Source: Toxorhynchites rutilus septentrionalis
Taxonomy: Eukaryota; Arthropoda; Insecta; Diptera; Culicidae
Direction: 5' to 3'
DNA: 64,000 nucleotides
Assembly: GCF_029784135.1 (NCBI RefSeq)
Contig: NC_073745.1
Span: forward strand, 56,325,205 to 56,389,204
Positions 32,615-43,526 of the stretch are shown in pieces. The notes under the pieces were generated by a model. The model was given only the letters and a program-made list of their open reading frames with translations. It was not told the origin of the DNA and ran no database searches. Both the position numbers and the translations under genes were made by a program. Positions within the stretch are counted from its first letter, which is position 1. Each line of letters opens with the position of its first letter.

Positions 32615-33059
32615 TAGAACCATTATTTCACCTCAGCAGGAACTGGGAATGGTCATTCATATTCTCGATCTGCAAAATTAGTTATATGGTTTGACCTCAC
32701 ATGATATCCGGGAAATGGCATTTGAATTGACCGGAAAAAATAAGTTTCCCCATCCGTTCGATGTCACGTTCAATAATCATTGTCACCGAATATCTGACGT
32801 AGGTTTAAAATTTAGTTGCTGAAAAAGGCATTGTATGGTCTCAATGCAATTCTTCTGGTCTGGCTTCTGTCCAAGACACCTGGTACTGATCCCAGAACAC
32901 TGTTTTGATTGAAATATTATCCTGACTTACTTTACATAAACATAAGTATGTTTTTTTTCGATTAAACGCACACATTATTCAAATCACCCCAGATGAAATT
33001 TCAATCTCAAAAAATCATCTCTTTTATTTTATTATATTTTTGATAGTATATCAATATAT

Positions 33060-35390
33060 ATAAAAATGGATTTCTGTCTGTCTGTCTGATTCTTATGGAC
33101 TCGGAAACTACTGGACCGATCGACATGAAAATTGGTATGTAGGGGGTTTTGGAACCGGGGAGGATTTTCATGACAGTTTGAGACTCCTCCTCCCTCTCTA
33201 AGGGTTAGTTAGAGTTAGAAACACAAATTTCTACATTACTCGAGAATTAATCAAGCAAATGAAACCCAATTTGGCATGTGGAGGTTTTAGGGTGCAATAA
33301 ATGTTTCTAACGAGTGTTAAATAAAAAATGAGAATTTTTTCAATACCTTTCAGTAACTCAAATAAAGAGCGTAAAATTTTCTTTCTCCAAGAAAATTGCT
33401 CTTTGGGCTCCCCAGAAACAGTAGACGTGTTTGGTTTTGCTAGTTTGAATTTAGTCAATGCAAAGATGGCGTCGAAACAGCACGTGCTCCTCGAACGCAT
33501 TGTACGGTTCTACGAAACGCATTTCCAGCAAGGAAAAAAGTTCACGGTGGCACATTTTAAGGAAGAAAATGTACCTGTCAGTACGGTATATCGTATCCTG
33601 GGTTCCCTGGACGTAGAGCGGAAGGTCGGAAGTGGTCATCCGGTGACGATAATGACGAAGCAGAGGAAGACATCGTTATAGAAGCTGTTTGAGAACAAGG
33701 ACGCCGGTCGGTAATATGGCTGCTCCCACGTATTGATCCATCGGACCCTCAAGATGGAAGGAATCGTCTGCAGGAAGAAGACGAGGTCGCAGGAGAACAC
33801 GGAGGTGCAGATTGAGACGGTTAAATCACAGTGTCGGTGGATGACCAAAAAATACCGCGGGACGTCTTTTGTTCTGGACGACGAAAGCTATTTTCCGCTG
33901 TCCAAAACGCATATTCCAGGAAATGACAATTACTACTCCAGCGACAAGTCATCCACACCGCCTGAAGTGAAATACAATTTCAAGCACAAGTTTGGAAAAA
34001 AAGGTTATGTTGTGCATCGCCATTTCCGACCGGGGCATTTCAACGCCTTGGTTTAAGCCGAGCGGTCCGGCAATCAACCAACAAATCTATCGAGAAGAGT
34101 GCCTCGATAAAATCCTTCTGCCGTTCCTGAACGAGCATCACGCGGATGGGAAGTACGTCTTCTGGCCGGACAAGGCGTCTTCCCATTACGCCAAGAAGAC
34201 GCTGGCGTATCTTGAGGAGAAAAAAATACCGTTCGTGCCGAAAGATCGTAACCCAACAAACTTGCCTCAGTGCCGCCCAATAGAGGATTTCTTTGGCTCA
34301 CTCAGTGCCCTAGTTTATAAAAACAATTGGAGGGCCAAGGACACGAAGCAACTGACTACAAGAATCCGGAATTGTATCCGGAAAATGGACGTAAGTGCCG
34401 TACAACGTTCTTGTGAGAGCATCGCGACAAAGTTGCATCGAACAGCAGACCACGGCCCTTACTCAAACATTCACTGACATTTTTTTGAAGAAAATACATT
34501 ATGTTATTAATAAAAAATACTGAAATCGATGAAAAAAAAAAATTTTATATGTGATTGAAAAAATTCTCATTTTTTATTTAACACCCGTTATGGTGGTTAG
34601 ACACTCCACCCCTTTCTCAAAGGGGGGCTGCCATACAAATGAAACACAAATTTCTGCATTATTCGAGAATTAATCAAGCAAACCAAACCAATTTTGGCAT
34701 GTGAAGGTTTTAGGGTGCAATAAATGTTTTTACGGTGGTTAGATACTCCTCCCCCCTCTCTTAGTGGAGGCCGCCATGCAAATGGAACACAAATTTTTGT
34801 ATTACTCGAGAACTAATCAAGTAAATGAAACCAAATTTGGCATGTGGAGGTTTTAGGATGTAATAAATTTTTCTATGGTGGTTCGACACTCCTCCCCCTC
34901 TCTTAGGGTGGGCTGTCATACAAACGAAAAACAAATTTCTGCATAACTCGAAAACTAATCAAGCAAATGGAGCCAAATTTGGCATATGACACGAAATGTT
35001 TCTGTGGAGAATAGACACTCCTCCCAATCTCTAAGGGCAGAAGAGGGGAGGGGTCTGTCTTTATTCTATCATATTTTCTGTATCAAACATTTATTCCTTG
35101 TAACGGAGAGACATGTTATTTACAAGTGGTTGAAAAATCTTGAACGAGAATTGTGTCTGAAAATAATCTGATATTATAATGATGAGTTTTGGTAGAAGTA
35201 CTAGAAATTTTATAGTGAAAGGTAATTTCAACGGGGTCGATTAGAAGATCAATCAATGAACAGTTCTGCAATTGGACTCATGAACTTGCGCTTAGCAAGA
35301 AAACGTGAATGTTTGAAGGTATTGTTAACAAAAAAACAAATTTTAGGCGGGACGAAGTTTGCCGGGTCAGCTACTTTTATATATTATATG
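33060..35390 (+). repeat. Tandem-repeat-bearing element split by an ITmD37E
   Basis: The element begins 'atggatttctgtctgtctgt' near 33065, carries about four units of 142-143 bp (units at about 33170-33309, 34592, 34734 and 34877, each with 'tttggcatgtggaggtttta' and 'gacactcctcc'), and ends 'gacgaagtttgccgggtcag' near 35371. I recall similar heads and tails from non-autonomous rolling-circle-type insect repeats, but that class is an inference. The second unit is interrupted by the transposon at 33310-34588. Confidence 0.5.
33310..34588 (+). mobile_element. Decayed ITmD37E transposon
   Basis: Inverted termini are ACG(A/G)GTGTTAAAT and onward at 33310 and 34588, each next to TA. The + strand transposase starts MASKQHVLLERIVRFY (33466) and includes 'TVAHFKEENVPVSTVYRIL'. 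It is broken by a stop near 33678 and shifts near 34010. The catalytic blocks are 'FVLDDESYF' (33870), 'VFWPDKASSHY' (34161) and 'LPQCRPIEDFFGSL' (34262-34303). By hand count 37 residues separate the last D and E, the D37E signature. It is a different lineage from the intact copy at 37311 (different termini and about half the residues). Confidence 0.85.
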
Positions 35391-37308
35391 TTTGGTAGCC
35401 TGATACAACAATTGAACATTATTAATTGGGAGGAAAAAATATAGCTCAGTGTACAATTTTTTTATTTAGACCGTATTGGTTAGGAAATATTAGGCGATTT
35501 GCTTAGGAGATCCAAATCGCCCCCACTTGCCCTGCTAGCGAAGAACAATACTCATAAAATACGAATAATCGCTAGGCATGTTTGTCAACCAAAGTATGGA
35601 AGAGCGGAGAATGTGGACGATCCCAACCCTGGCACGACAATAGGGCTCTTGCTACACATACATGCAGAGCATGTGTTGGGCACACATTCGCTTGTTTACA
35701 TTCGTAGTGTCTATGCAGCAGAAGCGGATTTTTATCAATCGGCGTTCTTGTAGATGATTTAAATAGAGTTACGGTCATTCTAATAGTGCATAGAGCTAAC
35801 ATGAACTTTGTGAAACAGTTAGGCAAGCTATTTTATGAGCAAGAGTTTTTGTGTAACGCATATTATTTAGTTTACTAGCACCTATTTCGCGATGTTCATT
35901 GAGCGACTCTCCCATTAGATTGGAATCGAAAAATTGGCAGAAAAAGGATTATCAACATTTTCGCACCTAGATCAAAGTCACAGAGTCTCGAGCTCACGTT
36001 TGAATGCTTCCTTGTATTTCCATGAATAGGTCAATCGATGGATTTTTTCCGTTTCCGATAAATTTTCTTATAAACGTATTTAGCTTCTCCGCAGAGCATT
36101 CGGGTACTCGGAAATCATATCTGAGAGTTGGTTGATATTTCAGGCTGAAAATGTCCTTAATTTCAACATAATCAACTGCTTTTTTGGCGGAACTAGCCGC
36201 CGATTAAGGATATCTGCACACGAATATTCATTATAGTTTATTCTTTCACGAGACCAGCAAAAAGCTTAAAACCTAAATGGGAGCACACTTCACCTAATCC
36301 GGCTATACAATCGCAATGTGCAGTTTGCACTATTTCTGTGAAAATTTTTGAATAATCAATCTGCTTCCATTGATATGAATCATGGCCAAAACAGAAATTT
36401 CTATTTTTCCCCGTGTGTATGGCTTTGACGCTAAAAGTAAATATTTTTATGTGAAGAAACATATATTCGCATGTTATTCATATAGATTAGCGCGTAATCT
36501 TTATAACTATTTCGCTAAAATAATTATTTAAACAAAGCTCAATCTTGTCGCTCCATATAATTCCTATGGAGCGATCACTTTTGCCTGCCCAACAGATCAC
36601 TAATACATATGCACGCTGCAAGCGCCCTATGGATTGCTAAGCCATAATTTACTACCCACAGTATGTTACTCCCCGAGCAATGGAAAACTACAGAAGAGGA
36701 GATAACAGTGGAGATCTGCTGAGAAGTTCATTCTTTGAATTGGACACTTTCTACACTTTCCTCATTCTGTTTACCAACAAAAGGAGACGATGATATTTTG
36801 ATTTGGATCCGTGGTGTCTTGTATTCCTTCAAAATTTACACAAAAGATAGAGCTTCTTCGGGTACCTGCTTGGAGAGTTACATAGAGCATCCCCACATTC
36901 TGAAAGCATCAATGAATGTTCAGCTTAGAAGTACAGAGTGATTGTCTTGAAGTGTTACTAATTAGGAAGCACTTCCAAATTTCGGATTTCTTATTGATCT
37001 GTGAGATACTAGCGAGCCATTATTGGGTGAGCATAAAGTGGGAACGTTTTTGTTTCAGTCATTGTTGGTTAACACGCATCTTTTTGTCACCAAATGCAAC
37101 CACGTCCACACGATTTCAGAGAATTTTATTCCTAAACACGAAGGAGTTTACTTTGACTGCACAATCTGAAAGTGCAATACCAATGGACGCATCATTGCTA
37201 GCACTTCAACACAATCATCTTGTGAACCTCAAACATGGGCGAATATGATGTTTTTTGCTTCCAATATGAATTTTGTCTTACTCCAGACATCTAAAAAAAC
37301 AGAAGATT
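35391..37308. other. Non-coding stretch, no gene seen
   Basis: No recognisable gene or repeat ends. All open frames are shorter than 112 codons and none has a family motif that I know. The composition is AT-rich and ordinary for the window. Confidence 0.3.
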
Positions 37309-37310
37309 TA

Positions 37311-38596
37311 AAGGGTGTGTCACATCAAATTGCATCACGGAAAAAACGCTGTAGAAATTCGCCCAGTAGACCGATCCTTTTTAAAATTTTAGACAGTAAA
37401 ATAAAAACTATTAAACAACTTTTGGCATTTTCTTTTTGTTCATACTTCGAACCCAAGCCCGTATGCTCGCACCTTCCTCTTTACCCCGTCCATAAGGTTC
37501 TGTACAACGTCAGGTTGTAGTTTTTTTTGAACAGAAATCCATTTTCTCTTGAAGTACGCCTCCGATTTGACAACTTTTGGGTTCTTCCGGAGGGCCTGCT
37601 TCATAATCGCCCAATATTTCTCTATTGGGCGAAGCTCCGGCGCGTTGGGCGGGTTCATTTCCTTTGGCACGAAGGTGACCCCGTTGGCTTCGTACCACTC
37701 CAACACGTCCTTTGAATAATGGCACGAAGCGAGATCCGGCCAGAAGATGGTCGGGCCCTCGTGCTGCTTCAATAGTGGTAGTAAGCGCTTCTGTAGGCAC
37801 TCCTTAAGGTAAACTTGTCCGTTTACCGTGCCGGTCATCACGAAGGGGGCGCTCCGATTTCCGCAAGAGCAGATCGCTTGCCACACCATGTACATTTTGG
37901 CAAACTTGGATAGTTTCTGCTTGCGAATCTCCTCCGGAACGCTGGATTTGTCCTCTGCGGAGAAGAACAACAGGCCCGGCAGCTGACGAAAGTCCGCTTT
38001 GACGTAGGTTTCGTCGTCCATTACCAGGCAATGCGGCTTCGTCAGCATTTCGGTGTACAGCTTCCGGGCTCGCGTCTTCCACACCATGTTTTGCCTTTCG
38101 TCGCGGTTAGGAGCCTTCTGAACCTTGTATGTACGCAGGCCCTCCCGCTGAACGAATGAACTTGACAAATTCAGCTTATTGGAGACATCCCGGACCGAAC
38201 TTCTCGGATCACGTCTAAACTGCTTAACTACGCGCTTGTGATCTTTTTCACTGACGGAGCATCCATTTTTGCCGTTCTTCACCTTCCGGTCGATGGTTAG
38301 ATTCTCGAAGTATCGTTTTAGTACTCTGCTGACCGTGGATTGGACGATTCCCAGCATCTTACCGATGTCCCGATGTGACAACTCCGTATTCTCGAAATGA
38401 GTGCGCAGGATTAATTCACGACGCTCTTTTTCGTTCGACGACATTTTTTCAAATTTACGAAAAATTGACAGTGAATCATGGCCAACGTGATCTATACACT
38501 CTTATCTGATTATAAGCGAAAGTTGAAGATATAATTCCTAAAAATTAAATTTCTACAGCGTTTTTTCTGTGATGCAATTTGATGTGATACACCCTT
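37311..38596 (-). mobile_element. Complete ITmD37E transposon
   Basis: The 1286-bp element has 49-bp inverted termini starting AAGGGTGT(G/A)TCACATC, with two mismatches by hand, and TA on both sides (37309-37310, 38597-38598). It contains one uninterrupted transposase ORF. The ITmD37E family is a mosquito-associated branch of IS630-Tc1-mariner (established knowledge). Intact ORF plus near-identical termini makes this the youngest-looking DNA transposon in the window. Confidence 0.92.
37440..38444 (-). CDS. ITmD37E transposase, intact
   Basis: The 334-residue product begins MSSNEKERRELILRTHF. The N-terminal half is DNA-binding with two helix-turn-helix regions: 'SHRDIGKMLGIVQSTVSRVL' (about residues 23-42) and 'SSVRDVSNKLNLSSSFVQR' (about 82-100). 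The catalytic acidic residues are the second D of 'VMDDETY' (about 144), the D of 'FWPDLASCHYS' (about 236) and the E of 'ELRPIEKYWA' (about 274), with 37 residues between the last two. It would cut and reinsert its own element at TA sites in the nucleus. No stop or frameshift is present. Confidence 0.93.
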   Translation of the reverse strand: MSSNEKERRELILRTHFENTELSHRDIGKMLGIVQSTVSRVLKRYFENLTIDRKVKNGKNGCSVSEKDHKRVVKQFRRDPRSSVRDVSNKLNLSSSFVQREGLRTYKVQKAPNRDERQNMVWKTRARKLYTEMLTKPHCLVMDDETYVKADFRQLPGLLFFSAEDKSSVPEEIRKQKLSKFAKMYMVWQAICSCGNRSAPFVMTGTVNGQVYLKECLQKRLLPLLKQHEGPTIFWPDLASCHYSKDVLEWYEANGVTFVPKEMNPPNAPELRPIEKYWAIMKQALRKNPKVVKSEAYFKRKWISVQKKLQPDVVQNLMDGVKRKVRAYGLGFEV

Positions 38597-38724
38597 TACT
38601 CACACTTAAGCTCGCTGGAAAGTTCGAAACAAGTTTTTTTTCCCTGTTGGGTGTGAACCACTGCGTCCATTACTTTGAACTATTGTGGTATACCCCTTTT
38701 TTATACTACACTTCAAGCTTATCT

Positions 38725-39588
38725 ACTACTTATTGATGAAGGAGTAGACTGAAAGCTATAGCGGGATAGGTGCCAATCAGGAATAATCTGTTTGATAAAA
38801 TTTATAATCCTGATCGGCGACGCAGACCAAATTTCCTTGGGCTCCAGAATAGCTTTATCAAGGTGTTGAAGTCTGCGTCTAGTTAGAGCTCCGCAGTTAC
38901 AGAGCAAATGTTCCGAGGTTTCGCTCTCGGCATTACAAAAGTGACAAATATCATCTTATGCCAAACCTATGTTCTTAAGATGGTATTTACTCGGGCAGTG
39001 TCCTGTTACAAGACCAGTGAATGTGCTTAAGTCTTTTTTATTAAGGCTTAGCAGCTGTTGAGTAATTTTAATACTCGGCGTAATAATATTTTTCGCCTGT
39101 TTAAGTTTTGCAGCCATCCAATTGGCTGTCACTTCCCGGTCTTCCCATTTTTTCAGCTCGTTTTTCAACACACAGTCGAAGAGTCCACAGAATGGTTCTG
39201 GACCAGTGAATGGTGAGTTTGAGCCGTTCCTGTCAAGTTCATCTGCTCGCTCGTTGCCCTCTATACCACAATGGCCAGGAATCCAGTACAATTGTACCGA
39301 AATTATCTGACTTAATTGCCGTAAAAAGGAAATGCATTCCCAGACAATTTTTGAAGAGCACTTGAAGGCATTTAGAGCTTTAAGTGCCGCTTGCCTGTCA
39401 GGGAATATGCAGATGTTAGCATGTCTATACTTTCTTTTGAGGCAGACATTTAGACATTCTATTATTGCAGCTATTTCTGCCTGAAAAACTGTTGGCCAGT
39501 TTTCCATAGCCACAGAGATTTTTGTTCTGGGACCATACACTCCGGCACCTGTTCTGATTTCCATTTTCGACCCTTCAGTGTAGAACAT
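38725..39588 (-). pseudogene. LINE 3 RNase H and zinc tail
   Basis: RNase H blocks: 'MFYTEGSKMEIRTGAGVY' (normally TDGS; here the first catalytic aspartate is E), 'FQAEIAAIIECL', 'IFPDRQAALKAL' and 'YWIPGHCGIEGNERADELD'. A 'GLVTGHCPSKYHLKNIG' stretch follows, then an in-frame stop near 38956 and a zinc cluster. The E for D change and the stops suggest loss of activity. Confidence 0.75.
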
Positions 39589-39756
39589 CCCATACTGAGC
39601 GAGAATGTTCGATCACTCTGTATGGAATGTCATAATTGGTCCTAGGTTCCATCCAATCATTGTTCATCTCTGAGGCTGGTCCAATGGGTAAAAGATTCAG
39701 GATGCTCAAGTGACCAGTTTTGTCCCCGTCTAGTTTTTTTTTCCATCTTTTAAGCT

Positions 39757-41565
39757 TTAGAGCGCTTTTTTAGCCTCTAGCTGAACATATTGGTTCAAAG
39801 GTACCAGGTGAAGGATAGTCTCCAATGCCTTTGAGGGTGTACTTCGCATTGCTCCAGTAATTGCAACGCATGCTAGTCGTTGGAGTTTGTTTAGCTTTTT
39901 TGTAGCTACAGTTTCCTTAGTCTTTGGCCACCATACAAGTGAGGCATAGGTTATCCTAGGCCGCACAATTGCAGTGTTAATCCACATAACCATTTTTGGT
40001 TTAAGGCCCCATGTTCTTCCTATCATTTTAGAGCATGCCCATAGAGCTGAGTTGGCCTTGCTGATTATTGAATCTAAGTGCGTGTTCCAGTTTAATTTAG
40101 CATCTAAGATTACACCTAGATATTTCAATGAAGCGTTGCGTTTTATTTCCTCTTCCCCAAGATGTAGAAACTGCAGATGCAGTTTTTCTTTTTGGTGAAC
40201 GAAATAATTGTTGTTTTTGAGGGATTTATGGTCAGACCTTCTGTGATACACCAAGATTGTGTAAAGTTTAAGGCCATCTGCATTCTGCTCGATAACACGT
40301 CGTCAAACTTGCCTCGTACCATTATGACTAGATCATCGGCAAAGCCCACAACTTCGAATCCTTTTACCTCTAAACTTATCAGAAGTTCGTCAACTACAAG
40401 TGACCAAAGGAGGGGTGATAAAACCCCTCCTTGTGGGCAACCTTTCGTTGCAATCACATATGTTGACGACCCGCCCAGCTCCGAGGTGATTCGTCTATGT
40501 ATGACCATGCCCTGAATCCATTTGGATCCATTATTTGCAGTTATCGAAGCGTCTTTTTCTCATTGCTTGTGTCATTGATAGATAAGAAGCATTATCAAAG
40601 GCACCTTCGATGTCAAGAAAGGCGCATAGAGCGGTTTCTTTTGACAAGAGAGATTTTTCAATTTTTGTTACAAGCGTGTGTAGCGTTGTTACTGTGGATT
40701 TGCCCGATTGGTAGACAAACTGGTATTTAGATAATGCGCATTTGAACATGAATACAGACTTTATGTATTCATACAATACTTTTTCCATAGTTTTCAGCAC
40801 TATTGATGATAAACTAATTGGTCTGAATGCCTTTGGAAGTGATTTGTCACGATTCCCCGCTTTCGGAATGAAAACTACTTTAACAAGTCTCCATATCGAA
40901 GGAATGTGCTCTAGTATCAGGCTTGCCTCAAAAATCTCGATTAGAGGTGGAATTAGTTTTGATTCTCCATTTTGAAACAGGGCTGGAAAAATTCCATCTG
41001 CACCTGCAGATTTGTAAGGTAGAAAGGATCTCACCGCGTTAACTACTCTGGCTCTCGTGAAGACTAACCCAGCAACTATGTTGACTTCCCTCGCACTTTC
41101 AGGTCTTGTGGGGTGACATCGAGAGCATTTTGTGTCGCCATTATAGCCCGGATTTGTATTCGAGTGGACAGATGTAGATCCCGGAAAGTGAGTCTTCATC
41201 AGTAAGTCTAGTACTTCTGAGGGAGTTTTTGTAAACGAACCGTCGTCCTTTTGAATGGAACCTAGCCTGTTTGAGTGGTCTTTTGCCAGAGTCTTATTGA
41301 GTCTAGCTACGGTTGGAGTACTTTCAATGCTTTCGCAGTTATATACCCAGGATTTTCGTTTGGATCTTCTCAGTTTTCTGCTGTATTCAGTTAGAGCCGT
41401 TTTGTATTGAGACCAGTCTGAAGTAATTTTTGCTCTGTTGAACAGTTTCCGCGCTGTTTTGCGAAGCTGTTCAAGTCTTTTATTCCACCAAGGAACGTTT
41501 CTTGTCGAAGAAACTTTTCTTAGTGGGCAATTGTTGTTGTAGACAGAGACTATCGTTTCGTTTAA
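39757..41565 (-). pseudogene. LINE 3 reverse transcriptase
   Basis: Blocks on the - strand: 'VPWWNKRLEQLRK' (about 41480), 'KSAGADGIFPALFQNG' (41000), 'KAFRPISLSSIVLKTMEK' (40800), 'ALCAFLDIEGAFDN' (40620), then a shift near 40525 to 'GCPQGGVLSPLLWSLVV' and the catalytic 'VGFADDLVIMV' (40330). Another shift near 40180 leads to 'ASLKYLGVILDAKLNWNTH' and the thumb. Frameshifts mean no single product. Confidence 0.8.
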
Positions 41566-42795
41566 TTATTTCGAAGCTGATTCAAGCTGCTGAATCGACT
41601 GTATTTTTGAGTTCAGAGTTTTTGACTCGAGTTCAAGGGAATACCGATCCCAGTTGGTTTTTTTGGAATCTCGGTATTCTCGCTGAACTGTCATGCCACC
41701 ATCCCATTCACAAGTAATGTGTCTATGATCAGACAAAGACGCCTCTTCGGAAACGTGCCAGTTATGAATCTTGTTTAGTTGCACAGGGCTGCACAGCGTT
41801 AGGTCTAAGACTTCTTGTCTGATTGCGTTTATGAATGTTGGTTCATTTCCTTTATTAGCAATATCTATGTTGTTTGACGAGAGAAATTCTAAAAGACACT
41901 CACTCGATAGTCGATAGTTAATGTCGGTACTTGCCCACATTGTGTGATCAGCGTTGGCATCACATCCGATAATGAAGTCCTTGTTGATTTCCCTACAGTA
42001 ATTAACAAACGCCGCTACCTCTCGTGGGGGAACCTCAGGAACGTCGCCAGGAAAGTAAGCCGACGCAATTACGATGTCGGATCTTCCTTTGGCGGTTGGT
42101 ACTTCCACTCTGATTGCGACGATGTCCCTTTGAATGAACTCTGTAATAGGAAAGCATTTAATGTTTGCATTTACTAAGACAGCAGCTCTTGGGGAGTCAT
42201 GCTTGTCATCGTAGAACAACTTACATGAATCTGTTTGAATACCTAGTATTCTTCCTTTGTGAACCCAAGGCTCTTGAATGAGAGCTAGATCCACAGCGTC
42301 TTTTGTAAACCTCCTGGATAACACGCTCGACGCTGCTTTAGCGTGATGGAGGTTTATTTGCAAAACTTTAGTGTTCTGCATTAGGTTGGGTTGACCGATC
42401 CGGGGGTTTACTTGGGAGAATCGGAGCCCCATCTGTTTTGTTGGAATTATGGTCAGATTTTTTGCTTGTTCCAGTGTCCATGCTCGTTTTGGATCTGGCG
42501 TGATGGGGGGTTTGAAGAAACTCACTTCACTTGACGTAGTTGAAGTTCCTACCCTTTTTGCGATTGCTTTTAAGTTTGAATCGCTTGGGCCAGGAACAGT
42601 CAGATTGTCAAGTTCCTTGTTTTTCGGAGAAACTTCTTGAGGAAACTTCGATTTACCAGAAACCCTGCTGATGACTTTTCGAGCATTTTGTGGCTCCTCA
42701 AGTATGGAGTCACTGGGCTCTGAACACTCCAGATTACCTGGGTTTTTGGAGTTATGAAGTTTCTCGTTTCTTGACACCAGATCTCCTTCGAGCAC
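41566..42795 (-). pseudogene. LINE 3 APE endonuclease domain
   Basis: Opens after a linker rich in N, S and P. Endonuclease blocks are 'VLQINLHHAKAASSVLS' (start of fold), 'DLALIQEPWVHKGRI' (catalytic E), 'IVIASAYFPGDVPEVP', 'IIGCDANADHTMWAS' (catalytic D/N) and 'SLSDHRHITCEW' (catalytic D/H). All key residues are present. The frame stops at 41566 (TAA), but the same frame continues into RT, so a single stop separates the two. Confidence 0.85.
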
Positions 42796-43526
42796 ACTGG
42801 AGTTTTTTGAGTTGTGGTTTGGCGCTGATTTGGATTAGTTTTCCTCAGCTTAGTTTCGCCAAATCGGAAGTTTATTTTGAAGTGGTTGCTAACAAGATGA
42901 CGCATTGAAGCTTCATCGACTGTTAGCGTCCACTCCGCGTGGATTTCATTGGGATTGGATCTCTTGAGCATTCGCCATTTATCGGTGGAGAGATTCTCGT
43001 TCTTGCTCTCAATGAGGCTTTTGAGTCTCTCGTCGCTGTATGTTGCACTTTGTGGAACAAAGGCATGAAGAATCTCTGGACGCGGAATGGTTTTTGCGTC
43101 TAGAGTAACCAGTTTTATGTTATCCTCCAGGGTTACCATGGGAACCACTTTCTTCAACCGTTCCGAGGTTTGATGGTCTTTACAAGAAAGTATTAGATAA
43201 CCCGACTTATATGAGCAGTTGAAAAACTTGGATTTCACCGGTTCATTTCTTTGTTGCTCTATAGCAGTGAGTAGAGCATTCTGAATGGGATCTAGTTGAG
43301 CTGTAGTCAGTTCAGTGTTGGGATAGTTCTCCGGGAGAATACCAACTTTGATCTGCTCTAAGGCTTCTTTGAAGGACATTCCAGATTCGATAGTGGTTGT
43401 TGTGGTATTGTTTTGAAGAATGTTTTGTGCAACTTTTTTCTGCTCATTCTGTCCCGCTCTTTGTCGGGGGCAGAGATTTTGCTTCGATTTTTGACGTAGA
43501 ACTACGTCTTTCATTAAGGGTGCCAA
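42600..43526 (-). pseudogene. LINE 3 ORF1-like region
   Basis: The 308-codon frame contains 'GMSFKEALEQIKVGILP', 'LTTAQLDPIQNALLTAIE' and 'LVTLDAKTIPRPEILHAF'. This layout resembles the DUF4780-type domain attached to some insect LINE polyproteins (from memory). The first residues read across the palindromic repeat at 43499 and are spurious. It overlaps the endonuclease frame by about 195 nt in another frame, which suggests a frameshift near 42700-42800. Confidence 0.65.

Larger units (their letters stand above)
38690..43526 (-). mobile_element. Decayed RNase H-encoding LINE, copy 3
   Basis: Reading the - strand from 43526: an ORF1-like region, APE endonuclease, reverse transcriptase, RNase H and a C-terminal zinc cluster near 38870-38960 ('CHFCNAESETSEHLLCNC'). 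It differs from LINEs 1-2 in sequence and order of motifs (FADD instead of LADD; 'LTGAMRSTPSKALE'-type thumb). The 5' end abuts the palindromic repeat at 43499, so it is truncated or that repeat inserted there. At least one stop and three frameshifts break it. The clade (I, R1 or LOA-like) was not resolved. Confidence 0.8.
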
